Shown in pieces: positions 30,486 through 39,045 of a stretch of 40,337 nt of DNA. The notes under the pieces were generated by a model. That model saw only the letters and a list, made by a program, of their open reading frames with translations, did no database searches and had not been told where the DNA came from. The DNA lies in the NCBI GenBank assembly GCA_045631225.1, contig JAZQUG010000041.1:1-40337 (forward strand), in the 5' to 3' direction. The translations under genes were made by a program, and so were the position numbers. The stretch comes from Fimenecus sp045631225. GTDB lineage: Bacteria > Bacillota > Clostridia > Oscillospirales > Acutalibacteraceae. Numbering within the stretch: the stretch's first letter is position 1; every line of letters begins with the position of its first letter.

Positions 30486-30698
30486 ATGTTTCAAGTTACA
30501 AAAGATATGAATATCGGTGAAATCCTTGATAATGCAAGAGAAACAGTTCCTTTCTTTTTAAGCCTTGGTATGCATTGTCTCGGTTGTCCTTCTGCAAGAG
30601 GAGAAACTGTTGAACAGGCTTGTATGGTTCACGGTGTTGACCCTGATGAGTTTGTTGACGGTATTAACCAGTTCCTCAAGGAAAATGCTGATAAATAA
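30486..30698 (+). CDS. DUF1858 domain protein
   Basis: A 70-residue protein, MFQVTKDMNIGEILDNARETVPFFLSLGMHCLGCPSARGE, with the family C31-x2-C34 redox-like pair in HCLGCPSA. DUF1858 domains occur alone or fused to hybrid-cluster and other redox proteins; molecular function is not established. AAAGGAG overlaps the end of ileS and the gene starts 3 bp later, so it is co-transcribed with ileS. It is followed by a terminator. Confidence 0.92.
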   Translation: MFQVTKDMNIGEILDNARETVPFFLSLGMHCLGCPSARGETVEQACMVHGVDPDEFVDGINQFLKENADK

Positions 30699-30706
30699 TT
30701 AAAGTA

Positions 30707-30739
30707 AAAAATCCTCCTATAAATAATAGGGGGATTTTT
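30707..30739 (+). terminator. Intrinsic terminator between the ileS and trmK groups
   Basis: A 14-bp stem (AAAAATCCTCCTAT with ATAGGGGGATTTTT, one G-U pair) ending in T-rich sequence. Confidence 0.8.
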
Positions 30740-30758
30740 AAAAAGTTGGGTGATTAGT

Positions 30759-31427
30759 ATGAAGCTTGACAGCAGACTTATGGCGATTGCTGATTTAGTC
30801 CGTAAAGGTAAAGTATTTGCAGATATTGGTACAGACCATGCATATCTGCCTGTATATTTGGTTGAAAAAGGAATCATAAATAGGGGAATTGCTGCTGATT
30901 TAAGAGTAGGACCTCTTGAAAATGCTAAGGAAGCTGTTGTTTCATACGGCTATTCTGACAATATTGAATTAAGACTTTCCGACGGACTTGATAATTTCAG
31001 TGAAAATGAAGTAGAGGAAATTGCAGTTGCCGGTATGGGTGGCCTCTTAATATCTTCATTTATTGAACGCACACAATGGCTTAAAAATGAAGAAATTCAT
31101 CTGATTTTACAGCCTATGACTCATGTTGAAGAATTGAGAAAGACTCTTTTTGATAATGGTTTTATTATTGATAAAGAGGTTGTTGCAAAAGACGGAGATA
31201 AGCTTTACATAATTTTGAGTGTTTATTTTTATGAAGGACAAACTGCTTATACTGACCTTGATTTGATTGTTGGTAAATTACCGTACAATGATGATACTTT
31301 GTCAAAGGAATATCTTAAAAAGATATATGATAAGTATAATAAAAAGCTTGTTGCTTTGAAAAATGCAGACAAAGAATGTTCTGACCTTGAAAATATGGTA
31401 GAGGAGTTGAAACAATGGCAACAGTAA
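30759..31427 (+). CDS. trmK: tRNA (adenine(22)-N1)-methyltransferase
   Basis: Methylates A22 of bacterial tRNA; 222 residues. The N-terminal SAM-binding domain shows VFADIGTDHAYLPVYL (motif I) and GIAADLRVGPLENAKE, followed by RLSDGLDNF and the conserved AGMGG motif at about 90-94; the C-terminal coiled region is present. ATG 30759 is preferred over the GTG three codons earlier because GGGTGATT serves as ribosome-binding site. Its stop overlaps the next gene by 13 bases, a widespread trmK - nif3 coupling. It lies just 20 bp after a terminator with no obvious promoter between, so readthrough or a weak promoter must drive it. Confidence 0.93.
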   Translation: MKLDSRLMAIADLVRKGKVFADIGTDHAYLPVYLVEKGIINRGIAADLRVGPLENAKEAVVSYGYSDNIELRLSDGLDNFSENEVEEIAVAGMGGLLISSFIERTQWLKNEEIHLILQPMTHVEELRKTLFDNGFIIDKEVVAKDGDKLYIILSVYFYEGQTAYTDLDLIVGKLPYNDDTLSKEYLKKIYDKYNKKLVALKNADKECSDLENMVEELKQWQQ

Positions 31428-32158
31428 AGGATATTTATAATTTTATTGATTCATTTGCACCGTTTGGGACACAGGCTGAATGGGATAATTCGGGCTTGCT
31501 TGTGGGAAATGAAAACAGCGTTGTTAATAGAATTATTTTTGCACTTGATGTTACATCAGATGTAATTGAACAAGCAAAAAATGTTGGTGCAGATTTAATT
31601 GTTACTCATCATCCTGTTATCTTCAAGCCTGTTTCAAATGTTCTTAACGATAGTCTTATCTATAAAATTATTGAAAATAATATGAGTATTATCTGTGCTC
31701 ATACAAATTATGATAAAGCAACTGAAGGTGTAAATGATATTTTATGTTGCACTGTTTGTGCAGATAAGATTGAAAAAATCGACGATACATTTTTAAATGT
31801 TGCTGTATTTGATAATACATATACAACTGATGAATTTGCTAATCATCTGAAAGCCCGATTGAATGGTTCAGTAAGATATAACAACCTGAATAAAAACATA
31901 AACAAAATTGCAGTTTGCAGTGGTTCAGGAAGTGATTATCTCCCACTTGCAAAAGAACTTAATTGTGATGCACTTTTAACAGGTGACGCTTCACATCATT
32001 CATTCCTTGATGCAAATGAAACGGGTATAGTTTTGTTTGCCTGTGGTCATTTTGAAACAGAAATGATAGCAATAAATCCACTTTTGGAAAAAATAGAAAA
32101 AGAATTTAAGATTGATTGTATTCTTGCAACACAGAATACTCCTATAATCACGATTTAA
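31415..32158 (+). CDS. Nif3-like dinuclear metal-centre protein (YqfO family, short form)
   Basis: A 247-residue NIF3 protein. Metal ligands are in THHPVIFKP (about 67-75) and AHTNYDKATEG (about 94-104), with the C-terminal GDASHHSFLDA and ACGHFETE completing the site. The middle PII-like insertion of long Bacillus YqfO is missing, so it is the short form. The family binds two metals; proposed roles include GTP cyclohydrolase 1 type activities, unproven. Overlaps trmK by 13 bases. Confidence 0.92.
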   Translation: MATVKDIYNFIDSFAPFGTQAEWDNSGLLVGNENSVVNRIIFALDVTSDVIEQAKNVGADLIVTHHPVIFKPVSNVLNDSLIYKIIENNMSIICAHTNYDKATEGVNDILCCTVCADKIEKIDDTFLNVAVFDNTYTTDEFANHLKARLNGSVRYNNLNKNINKIAVCSGSGSDYLPLAKELNCDALLTGDASHHSFLDANETGIVLFACGHFETEMIAINPLLEKIEKEFKIDCILATQNTPIITI

Positions 32159-32166
32159 GAGGTTTT

Positions 32167-33918
32167 ATGGCATTAGACGGAATTACATTAGGACTTATAA
32201 AAAACGAGCTTAAAAGTTATATTACAGGCTCTAAAATTGAAAAGGTGCATCAGCCATCTAAAAATGAGCTGGTGTTGATTCTTCGTACACGAAATGGCGG
32301 TTACAGATTATATTTATCCTGTGACGGTCAGAGTCCTCGTGTCCATTTAAGCAGATACAACCTTGAAAATCCTAAAGTACCGCCAATGCTTTGTATGTTG
32401 CTTCGTAAAAGACTTTGTGGTGCAACACTTTCTGATATTACTCAGATAGGTAATGACAGAATTATAATATTAGAGTTTAATGGTACAACTGAAATAGGGG
32501 ATAAAACAAAATATTATCTTGTCTGTGAAATTATGGGACAAAGAAGTAATATTATCCTTTGTGACATTGATTATAAAATAATTGATGCAGTTAAAAGAAT
32601 TGATGAAGAAAAATCTTCTGTCCGGGAAATTTTACCGGGTCTTAAATATGAGTTACCGCCAATGCAGGAAAAATGTAATATTATTTCCGATTCTGCTGCT
32701 GAAATTACTGATAAGATATTGTTATATCCTGAAAAAATGCTTTCAAAGGCTATCCTTGAATGTGTTGAAGGTTTTTCACCGATTGTTGGCAGAGAAATTG
32801 CATACAGAACTGTTTTTGGTGATAAACAGGTTGGTCTTCTTCTTGATATTGAAAAAGAAAGACTTGAAAACGAGATTAGCATTATTAAAGACGAAATTAT
32901 AAATAATAAGTCATTTACAATGCTTGTTTCTAAAGACGGTACTCCTTTTGATTTTTCATTTACAAATATTCGTCAGTACGGAACAACTCTTAATAAAAAG
33001 GAATATGAGTCTGTATCTGAATTGCTTGACGATTTCTATTTTGAAAAAGATAAAATCAACAGAACAAAGAGAAAAGCAGCAGATTTATTTAAACTGCTTA
33101 ATAGTGCTATCGAACGAACAGCAAGAAAGATAAATAACAGAAAAACAGAGCTTCTTAAAAGTGAAAGTCGTGAAGAAATACGCATTTTCGCTGAATTAAT
33201 AACAGCAAATCAATACAGATTGACTGAAAAAGCATCTGTTTATAAGCTTGAAAATTATTATGACGACAACAAATTAATTGATATTCCTGCTAATCCTGCG
33301 TTAAGTCCACTGCAGAATGCTCAAAGGTATTTTAAAGAGTATAAAAAAGCAGTTAATGCTGAAAAGATGCTTCACAATCTTATTGATGAAGGAGAACAGG
33401 AACTGGTTTACCTTGATTCTGTCCTTGATAACCTGTCCCGTGCTGATTCTGAAAGAGAAATTTCGGAAATCCGTGATGAATTGGAGCAGGGCGGATACTT
33501 AAAAATCAAAAAGGGTAATAAAATCAAAAAAGAAAAACCACTTCAACCTCTTGAATTCAAATCAAGTGATGGTTTTAAAATTCTTGTTGGCAGAAATAAT
33601 ATACAAAATGATATTCTTACTTTAAAAACAGCAATGAATTATGATATGTGGTTACATGTTCAGAAATATGCGGGTTCACACACAGTTATTATTGCAGATA
33701 AAAAGGAGATTACTGAAACGGCTATCTTTGAAGCAGCTTGTATTGCTGCATATCATAGTAAAGCAAAGGATTCCTCTTCAGTTGCAGTTGATTATACTTT
33801 GATAAAAAATGTTAAAAAGCCAACGGGAGCAAAACCGGGTAAGGTTATTTATAACACATATAACACCATATATGTTACACCTGAAAAAGAATTAATTGAA
33901 AAGCTAATAAAAGAGTAA
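32167..33918 (+). CDS. rqcH: Ribosome quality control protein RqcH (NFACT family, FbpA-like)
   Basis: A 583-residue protein that binds stalled 50S-peptidyl-tRNA and directs C-terminal alanine tailing. The NFACT-N domain opens with MALDGITLGLIKNELKSYITGSKIEKVHQPSKNE, helix-hairpin-helix and coiled-coil regions cover about 170-440, and the NFACT-R domain carries KILVGRNNIQNDILTLKTAMNYDMWLHVQKYAGSHTVI. ATG 32167 is chosen because AAGAGG lies just before it. Start is 8 bp after the Nif3 gene, so it is third in the trmK operon. Older annotation as fibronectin-binding protein refers to the same family; cytoplasmic, with no signal peptide. Confidence 0.95.
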   Translation: MALDGITLGLIKNELKSYITGSKIEKVHQPSKNELVLILRTRNGGYRLYLSCDGQSPRVHLSRYNLENPKVPPMLCMLLRKRLCGATLSDITQIGNDRIIILEFNGTTEIGDKTKYYLVCEIMGQRSNIILCDIDYKIIDAVKRIDEEKSSVREILPGLKYELPPMQEKCNIISDSAAEITDKILLYPEKMLSKAILECVEGFSPIVGREIAYRTVFGDKQVGLLLDIEKERLENEISIIKDEIINNKSFTMLVSKDGTPFDFSFTNIRQYGTTLNKKEYESVSELLDDFYFEKDKINRTKRKAADLFKLLNSAIERTARKINNRKTELLKSESREEIRIFAELITANQYRLTEKASVYKLENYYDDNKLIDIPANPALSPLQNAQRYFKEYKKAVNAEKMLHNLIDEGEQELVYLDSVLDNLSRADSEREISEIRDELEQGGYLKIKKGNKIKKEKPLQPLEFKSSDGFKILVGRNNIQNDILTLKTAMNYDMWLHVQKYAGSHTVIIADKKEITETAIFEAACIAAYHSKAKDSSSVAVDYTLIKNVKKPTGAKPGKVIYNTYNTIYVTPEKELIEKLIKE

Positions 33919-33957
33919 AAAATACCGAGGAACTAAATAGTTTCTCGGTAAAATTTT
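33915..33957. terminator. Bidirectional intrinsic terminator
   Basis: An 11-bp stem ACCGAGGAACT/AGTTTCTCGGT (33924-33934 and 33939-33949), followed on the plus strand by AAAATTTTTATTT and flanked on the other side by an A run, so it can end both rqcH and the convergent phosphoesterase gene. Confidence 0.8.
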
Positions 33958-34991
33958 TATTTATCAAGTTGTACTGAATGGTCATAAACAGGATACCATG
34001 TTGATGAACCGAAGTTTCTTGCTCTGAAAAGGATTTCATTTTCATAAACCTCCATCTGGAATCCCATTCCGCCCCAAGGCACACCATAACGGTTGACAAT
34101 CATATATGTCGGAAGATTGACATAGGTTACACCATTCTGCTTTTCAACACAAGAAAAACCAAATGCATTTTCAACAAGCGGACCGTTAATGCCTGTATGT
34201 ACGTGACCACTTATAAACACAACATTCTTATATTTTTCCATAATTTTCTTAACTGTGTCACTATTCTCATTAAGTCCGTTGTCAGGCCAGATTGTATCAA
34301 GACCGTTTACACCATTACAAGGAACATGACTGACAACGAACATTGGTAAGTTTCTGTCGGCAGCTTCTTTTAATGAATCGTCAAGGAACTTAATCTGTTC
34401 TGCACTCATATCAGGAGTGTCCCATGTGTCGTCACCGTCATCACAAAGAACAACAAAACGATACCCATTTACATCAATTTTGTAATATGCTTTTTCGATT
34501 TTGTGACCTGAAGGATTTAAGTTGTTGTACAAATCAACAAATCGTTGTCTTGCACCTTCCTGAGTTGTATCATCAACATGACCCACATCGTGATTTCCTG
34601 TTGCAGTAACCCAATGCTCTGCACAATCACTATCAGCCATTATGTTAAAGAAGCTCTCTATTGACGGACCGTCACCATAGTTTGTAAGGTCACCTGAAAC
34701 GATTAAAGCGTCAATAGTATCTCTTGAGCGTTCAAGGTCATTAAGACCGTTTGCCCAAACCCATTCACCGATAGGCCAGTCAACGTCAATATGTATATCG
34801 GACATAATTGATGCATTCAAAAGACAGTTGTCATACGCTTCCTCAAATATTGTAAGCTCCTTTGTTGTTTCAATAGCGTATTCGCAGCATTCTTTACCTG
34901 TATCAACAATGTCCTGGAATGTTAATCCCGGAAAGATTGTCAACACAATTGCATTAACAATTGAAATGATTGATTTAATTGTAGCTATCAT
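33957..34991 (-). CDS. Calcineurin-like metallophosphoesterase with N-terminal hydrophobic segment
   Basis: A 344-residue phosphoesterase. All five metal-binding blocks are present: SDIHIDVDW near residue 64, SGDLTNYGDGP near 100, TGNHDVGHVDD near 130, VVSHVPCNG near 215 and ISGHVHTGING near 255. The N-terminus (MIATIKSIISIVNAIVLTIFPGLT) is hydrophobic and could be a signal peptide or a membrane anchor, so the enzyme may face the cell surface. AGGAG lies 8-9 bases upstream of the ATG. Single gene with its own promoter. The substrate is not predictable; 3',5'-cyclic nucleotide, sphingomyelin-type and Ser/Thr phosphatase functions all occur in the superfamily. Confidence 0.88.
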   Translation of the reverse strand: MIATIKSIISIVNAIVLTIFPGLTFQDIVDTGKECCEYAIETTKELTIFEEAYDNCLLNASIMSDIHIDVDWPIGEWVWANGLNDLERSRDTIDALIVSGDLTNYGDGPSIESFFNIMADSDCAEHWVTATGNHDVGHVDDTTQEGARQRFVDLYNNLNPSGHKIEKAYYKIDVNGYRFVVLCDDGDDTWDTPDMSAEQIKFLDDSLKEAADRNLPMFVVSHVPCNGVNGLDTIWPDNGLNENSDTVKKIMEKYKNVVFISGHVHTGINGPLVENAFGFSCVEKQNGVTYVNLPTYMIVNRYGVPWGGMGFQMEVYENEILFRARNFGSSTWYPVYDHSVQLDK

Positions 34992-35020
34992 AATTTTTCT
35001 CCTTGATTTTTAATATGTAT

Positions 35021-35049
35021 ATTTTAACATAAAAAAGTTTCTGTGACAA
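35021..35049 (-). promoter_or_regulatory. Likely extended -10 promoter of the metallophosphoesterase
   Basis: Minus strand TTGTCA (35044-35049), 17 bp, TAAAAT (35021-35026), preceded by TGT; about 30 bp from the start codon. Confidence 0.65.
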
Positions 35050-35093
35050 GATAAATAACTGTAATTTGAGGAAGATAAGAAAAAAGATGAAGA

Positions 35094-35183
35094 ACGGACA
35101 AACTGAGCAAAATCAAGGCTTCAGCCTTGGTTTTGTTTGCCCGAAGGCGTACAAAGGTACGTCGAGTGGCGAAGTTTGTTCGT
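35094..35183. repeat. Palindromic element of about 90 bp, single copy in window
   Basis: Imperfect terminal inverted repeats ACGGACAAACT (35094-35104) and AGTTTGTTCGT (35173-35183) enclose a strong hairpin AAAATCAAGGCT-TC-AGCCTTGGTTTT. It looks like another small non-coding repeat, but no second copy is in the window. Confidence 0.5.
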
Positions 35184-35233
35184 AGTATAAAACATATAAT
35201 TTTTTCATAAACAAATGCTTGTAAATAAAGTTT

Positions 35234-35277
35234 AAGGGATTCATGCAGTTTTTTAAATTCTGCAGAATCCCTTTATT
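35234..35277. terminator. Terminator of the DUF378 gene
   Basis: Stem AAGGGATTC(A)TGCAG with CTGCAGAATCCCTT, loop of 11 T/A bases. It lies about 40 bp beyond the DUF378 stop on the minus strand; the better T-run is on the plus strand. Confidence 0.6.
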
Positions 35278-35314
35278 TATTTTGTTTTATACGGTCTTCG
35301 CTTTTTTTACATTA

Positions 35315-35530
35315 TTACATTTCATCGTTTGTTGCTAACATTTCATTCCTGCGGAATAAAAGGGAAATACACCAAATACCTGCAAGAGCAACAAGAGTAT
35401 AAACTATTCTACTGATAATCGCATCCTGTCCGCCAAAAATCCAGGCAACAAGGTCGAATTGGAAAAGTCCGATTGCACCCCAGTTGATTGCACCGATTAC
35501 AACAAGAATTAAAGCAATTCTGTCAAGCAT
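35315..35530 (-). CDS. DUF378 family small membrane protein
   Basis: A 71-residue protein with two transmembrane helices: RIALILVVIGAINWGAIGLFQFDLVAWIFGG and ISRIVYTLVALAGIWCISLLF. The GAINWGAIGLF stretch and W-I-F-G turn are the DUF378 signature. ATG 35530 has AAGGAGTG upstream; an earlier GTG overlaps it. Function unknown; family members often appear in stress- or general-membrane contexts. Single gene. Confidence 0.9.
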   Translation of the reverse strand: MLDRIALILVVIGAINWGAIGLFQFDLVAWIFGGQDAIISRIVYTLVALAGIWCISLLFRRNEMLATNDEM

Positions 35531-35615
35531 TATATTCACTCCTTAATAAAAAGCATTGTTTTATGTGCATTTTTATTATGAGTTTTTTCTTTTGCATTAT
35601 TCAAAAAATTTCAAA

Positions 35616-36803
35616 TTAAATTTTTGCTTTTTCTTTTAAAATTTCAACCTTGTCTGTCTTTTCCCACATAACATCGCAATCAGTTCTGCCAACGTGACCG
35701 TAAGCAGCAAGCTGTTTGTAAATCGGGTTGCGAAGCTTAAGATTATCGATAATAGCAGCAGGACGAAGGTCAAATACTTCGTTTACAATATCACCAAGGT
35801 CAGCATCGCTGATAACACCTGTGCCGAATGTGTCAACCATAACAGAAACAGGCTTTGCAACACCGATTGCATATGCTAACTGAATTTCGCACTTCTTTGC
35901 AAGACCGGCAGCAACAATGTTCTTTGCAACATATCTTGCAGCGTAAGCCGCTGAACGGTCAACCTTTGTTGGGTCCTTACCTGAGAAAGCACCACCGCCG
36001 TGACGAGAATATCCGCCGTATGTATCAACGATAATCTTTCTGCCTGTAAGACCTGAGTCACCCATAGGACCACCGATTACAAATCTGCCTGTTGGGTTTA
36101 CAAAAATCTTTGTGTTTTCGTCAATAAGATTTGCAGGAACAATTGGTTCAATAACATTCTTTTTGATATCTTCACGAATCTGTGCAAGTTCAACATCGGC
36201 ACTATGCTGAGATGAAACAACGATTGCATCGATTCTGACAGGGTTTCTGTCGTCGTCATATTCAACTGTAACCTGAGTTTTACCGTCAGCACGAAGATAA
36301 GGGAGTGTACCGTCTTTTCTTACCTTTGTAAGCTGAACAGCAAGCTTGTTTGCAAGTGAAATTGGCATTGGCATAAGTTCAGGTGTTTCGTCACAAGCAA
36401 AACCGAACATCATACCCTGGTCACCGGCACCGTGAAGATTATAAAAATCATCATTACCTTCTTTGATTTCCATTGAGTTATCAACACCGAGAGCAATATC
36501 AGGTGACTGCTTGTCAAGTGCTACGAGAACAGCACAAGTGTTACCGTCAAAGCCTTTATCACTATGGTCGTAACCAATTTCAATAACAGTGTTTCTTACG
36601 ATTTCAGGAATATTAACCTGAGCCTTTGATGTGATTTCACCCATAACAAGAACTTGTCCTGTTGTAACTGTTGTTTCACAGGCAACTCGTGACATAGGGT
36701 CCTGAGCGAGCATTGCATCAAGAATTGAATCAGAAATTTTATCACAGATTTTATCAGGATGACCTTCAGTTACTGATTCAGAAGTAAATAAAAATTTAGC
36801 CAT
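35616..36803 (-). CDS. metK: S-adenosylmethionine synthetase
   Basis: Makes SAM from methionine and ATP; 395 residues, standard length. Motifs: FTSESVTEGHPDKICDKISD at the N-terminus, GAGDQGMMFGFACDETPE in the active site at about 115-130, and GGGAFSGKDPTKVDRSAAY at about 260-278 for the phosphate-binding loop. ATG 36803 has GGAGG at the expected distance; the upstream open frame runs into the riboswitch. Controlled by the SAM-I riboswitch directly upstream: high SAM terminates transcription before the gene. Confidence 0.97.
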   Translation of the reverse strand: MAKFLFTSESVTEGHPDKICDKISDSILDAMLAQDPMSRVACETTVTTGQVLVMGEITSKAQVNIPEIVRNTVIEIGYDHSDKGFDGNTCAVLVALDKQSPDIALGVDNSMEIKEGNDDFYNLHGAGDQGMMFGFACDETPELMPMPISLANKLAVQLTKVRKDGTLPYLRADGKTQVTVEYDDDRNPVRIDAIVVSSQHSADVELAQIREDIKKNVIEPIVPANLIDENTKIFVNPTGRFVIGGPMGDSGLTGRKIIVDTYGGYSRHGGGAFSGKDPTKVDRSAAYAARYVAKNIVAAGLAKKCEIQLAYAIGVAKPVSVMVDTFGTGVISDADLGDIVNEVFDLRPAAIIDNLKLRNPIYKQLAAYGHVGRTDCDVMWEKTDKVEILKEKAKI

Positions 36804-36823
36804 ATTCTTTTCCTCCATTTCAA

Positions 36824-36854
36824 CTATAAAAAGATAAGCACCCATAAGGGTGCC
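36824..36854 (-). terminator. Riboswitch-controlled terminator upstream of metK
   Basis: Minus strand stem GCACCC/GGGTGC with a 4-base loop (36853-36848 and 36843-36838), followed by TTATCTTTTT. It is the expression platform of the SAM riboswitch. Confidence 0.8.
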
Positions 36855-36866
36855 ATAGATTAACAA

Positions 36867-36960
36867 CCTTATATCTCGGAAAATCCGCAGGAATTAGCAC
36901 CTTGCAAAAAGCAGGTTGCCGGGTTTCACAGGGCCAGACCCTCCACCACTCTGCATAAGG
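36867..36960 (-). promoter_or_regulatory. SAM-I (S-box) riboswitch aptamer
   Basis: The minus strand shows the S-box consensus: closing stem CCTTAT..., AGAGTGGTGGAGGG, CTGGCCCTGTGAAACCCGG, GGCAACC, AAGGTGCTAATTCCTGC and the 3' strand CCGAGATATAAGG. It binds SAM and switches metK off at transcription. Confidence 0.95.
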
Positions 36961-36980
36961 GATATATTTAGTTTCAATAT

Positions 36981-37008
36981 ATTTTATCACAATATATCAT
37001 ATTGTCAA
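36981..37008 (-). promoter_or_regulatory. Likely sigmaA promoter of metK
   Basis: Minus strand TTGACA (37003-37008, perfect), 16 bp, TAAAAT (36981-36986). It starts right where the ribU gene ends. Confidence 0.7.
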
Positions 37009-37599
37009 CTATATTGTATATTTTTTTATTACTTTTTCAAAGACAATATATATTGGAAAAAATGGAACAATATTGAAAAGAGCCTTAATTGAGTTAAGTG
37101 TAGTTGAACCCCAGACACCTGCCCAGTATGTTTCACTGACAAGGGGGAATCCCATAATCTTATAAAAAATCGGTGTGAAAACCATATTTGCAATCCAACC
37201 CACAATAATTGCAATAACTATTGTTATAGCAGAAGCAAGAATATATGTTTTAAATGTAATTTTATTTTCTTTGAAAACCTTTTTGAAAATACTTACAAAT
37301 CCCCACATTGATAAAATCATGCTGCTTCCGAGGATAATATTCATTATTTCACCGATACCAACGGTTGTAGTTCGTGTAAGATGAATAATGTTTTTAACAA
37401 CCTCGATAAGAATTCCTTGTACAGGACCTAAAATAACTCCCGTAAGTATAGCAGGGAAGTCAGAAAAATCAACTTTTAAGTGACTGACACCAGGTACAAT
37501 ATTGATTTCAGGGAAAACCATATAAATAACAGTTGCAATTGCTGTCATAAGACCAACAACAGTTAAATTAAAGATTTTCTGATTTCGTTTGCTTGACAT
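37009..37599 (-). CDS. ribU: Riboflavin ECF transporter S component
   Basis: A 196-residue substrate-binding membrane protein for riboflavin uptake, working with an ECF energizing module encoded elsewhere. Six hydrophobic helices; the conserved segments VGLMTAIATVIYMVFPEI, VDFSDFPAILTGVILGPVQGILIEVVKNIIHL and YILASAITIVIAIIVGW fit RibU. AAAGGAC lies 9-10 bases upstream. The FMN riboswitch just before it supports riboflavin as substrate independent of the protein motif. Confidence 0.93.
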   Translation of the reverse strand: MSSKRNQKIFNLTVVGLMTAIATVIYMVFPEINIVPGVSHLKVDFSDFPAILTGVILGPVQGILIEVVKNIIHLTRTTTVGIGEIMNIILGSSMILSMWGFVSIFKKVFKENKITFKTYILASAITIVIAIIVGWIANMVFTPIFYKIMGFPLVSETYWAGVWGSTTLNSIKALFNIVPFFPIYIVFEKVIKKYTI

Positions 37600-37630
37600 A
37601 ATAATCGTCCTTTCATTTTATTAGTCATCA

Positions 37631-37662
37631 AACAGAAAAGCCCCGCTTAAAATAGCAGGGCT
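37631..37662 (-). terminator. Riboswitch-controlled terminator upstream of ribU
   Basis: Stem AGCCCTGC/GCGGGGCT with an 8-base loop, followed on the minus strand by TTTTCTG. It sits between the FMN aptamer and the gene. Confidence 0.8.
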
Positions 37663-37681
37663 AATGTAACAAAAATGTTGC

Positions 37682-37788
37682 ATCTTCTTTCATCCGGACT
37701 ATACCGTCGGTATGGGAATTACACCCATTCAGCCAATTGGCTCGTGGACTTTAACCACCGGTGGAGAATTTCACTCCGCCCTGAAGAC
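37682..37788 (-). promoter_or_regulatory. FMN riboswitch (RFN element)
   Basis: The minus strand shows the RFN consensus: TCTTCAGGGCGGAGTGAAATTC with CTCCACCGGTGG, AGTCCACGAGCC, TGGGTGTAATTCCCA, TACCGACGGTATAGTCCGG and the closing ATGAAAGAAGA. It binds FMN and represses ribU transcription. Confidence 0.95.
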
Positions 37789-37807
37789 AACTAATATTTA
37801 ATATATT

Positions 37808-39043
37808 TTATGATTTAATTATATCATTGTGAATCTGATTGTCAATACTGTTTTTCTTAATGTTAAGAAGTGAAATTGCAACAATCATAAAAATAGGGAA
37901 GAGTGCACCGAATCCGAGGCCTGTTTTAAGTGATTCTGCAGAAGAAGCACCTCCTGCAAAGCTTATGGAAATATAACTGATAACCCAAGGACCTAAAGTA
38001 CAGCCTGTGTCTCCCGAAAGTGCAAGAACACTGTACATTGAGCCGCCACCCTTAGGGAAAAGTCTCGCAGCAAGGCTTAAGGTTGCAGGCCACATAACAC
38101 TTACACTTATACCTGTCAATGCACATACCAATAATGAAATAACTGAATTGTTTATAAAGCAAGTTCCGAGATAACATAATGCACAGAGTCCTGCAGAACA
38201 GCAAAGTGCAGTTTTAAGATTGATTTTTTCACCAACGAACCCGAATATCATTCTGCCTGTTCCCATAAGTACGGCAAAAAGACAAGGACCCAATAAATCT
38301 CCTGTCATTTTTGATACCTTAAGTCCTGCTTCTGCAAAATAAGATGACCATTGTGACATTCCTATTTCTGAAGCACCTGAACAAATCATAATAGCCACAC
38401 ATAATATGAATTGTCTTGAAAACAGCAGCTTCAGAAAAGGTGTTTTTTCTTCTATTGTGAGGTTAGGTTGTATTGGTACGGAAATAAAGTTAATAGTATT
38501 ACATAACGGAATAATTGACCATATTACAGGTGCAACATACCATAAATCATTTCCCATAAACTTAATCATAAGTGTTGTGAGCAATACTACAAAAACCTGA
38601 CCCCAGCAGTAAAATGAATGTAAAAGACTCATTTCAGCTGTTTTCTTTTCTCCCGGAATTGATTCAACAATAGGGCTGATAATAACCTCGGTAATTCCGC
38701 TGCCGATAGCAGAGAGTATTATGGAAATTACGATTCCCATATATGAATTTCTCATTATATTTGGCAATATGCCGAGACATGCGAGACCTACAAAAGCAAT
38801 TCCCTGTGATATGATTGCTAAGGTCTTATAGCCGATTAAATCAACAAATTTAATTGAAATTGTATCGACCAGAAGCTGAGTTGCAAAATTAATAGTAATT
38901 AAAAGCGATAATTTTTCCAGTGTGATATCAAATTTGTCACTGAAAATAACAAAAAGCAGGGGAGCAATATTGTTGATAATTCCCTGAACGATATATCCTG
39001 TATAACAGGCAGTTTTTGTGCCTCTGAATGTTCTTTGATTCAT
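37808..39043 (-). CDS. Major facilitator superfamily transporter
   Basis: A 411-residue membrane protein with about twelve hydrophobic helices. It begins MNQRTFRGTKTACYTGYIVQGIINNIAPLLFVIFSDKF; the SLLHSFYCWGQ segment is typical of sugar-type (FucP/GlcP-like) MFS members, as is the CALTGISVSVMWPATLSLAARLFPKGG motif in the C-terminal half. It starts 2 bp after the manA stop, so is co-transcribed with it, which suggests mannose or another hexose as substrate. That is inference from context only. The ribU promoter lies in its final codons. Confidence 0.88.
   Translation of the reverse strand: MNQRTFRGTKTACYTGYIVQGIINNIAPLLFVIFSDKFDITLEKLSLLITINFATQLLVDTISIKFVDLIGYKTLAIISQGIAFVGLACLGILPNIMRNSYMGIVISIILSAIGSGITEVIISPIVESIPGEKKTAEMSLLHSFYCWGQVFVVLLTTLMIKFMGNDLWYVAPVIWSIIPLCNTINFISVPIQPNLTIEEKTPFLKLLFSRQFILCVAIMICSGASEIGMSQWSSYFAEAGLKVSKMTGDLLGPCLFAVLMGTGRMIFGFVGEKINLKTALCCSAGLCALCYLGTCFINNSVISLLVCALTGISVSVMWPATLSLAARLFPKGGGSMYSVLALSGDTGCTLGPWVISYISISFAGGASSAESLKTGLGFGALFPIFMIVAISLLNIKKNSIDNQIHNDIIKS
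37818..37845 (-). promoter_or_regulatory. Consensus sigmaA promoter of ribU
   Basis: Minus strand TTGACA (37840-37845) and TATAAT (37818-37823), both perfect, 16 bp apart. It lies inside the last codons of the MFS gene. Confidence 0.8.
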
Positions 39044-39045
39044 TA

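Larger units (their letters stand above)
34992..35314. other. Gene-free stretch with promoter, palindromic element and terminator
   Basis: These 323 bp hold the phosphoesterase promoter (35021-35049), a roughly 90-bp palindromic element (35094-35183) and a strong hairpin terminator (35234-35273). Nothing coding was seen. Confidence 0.7.
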
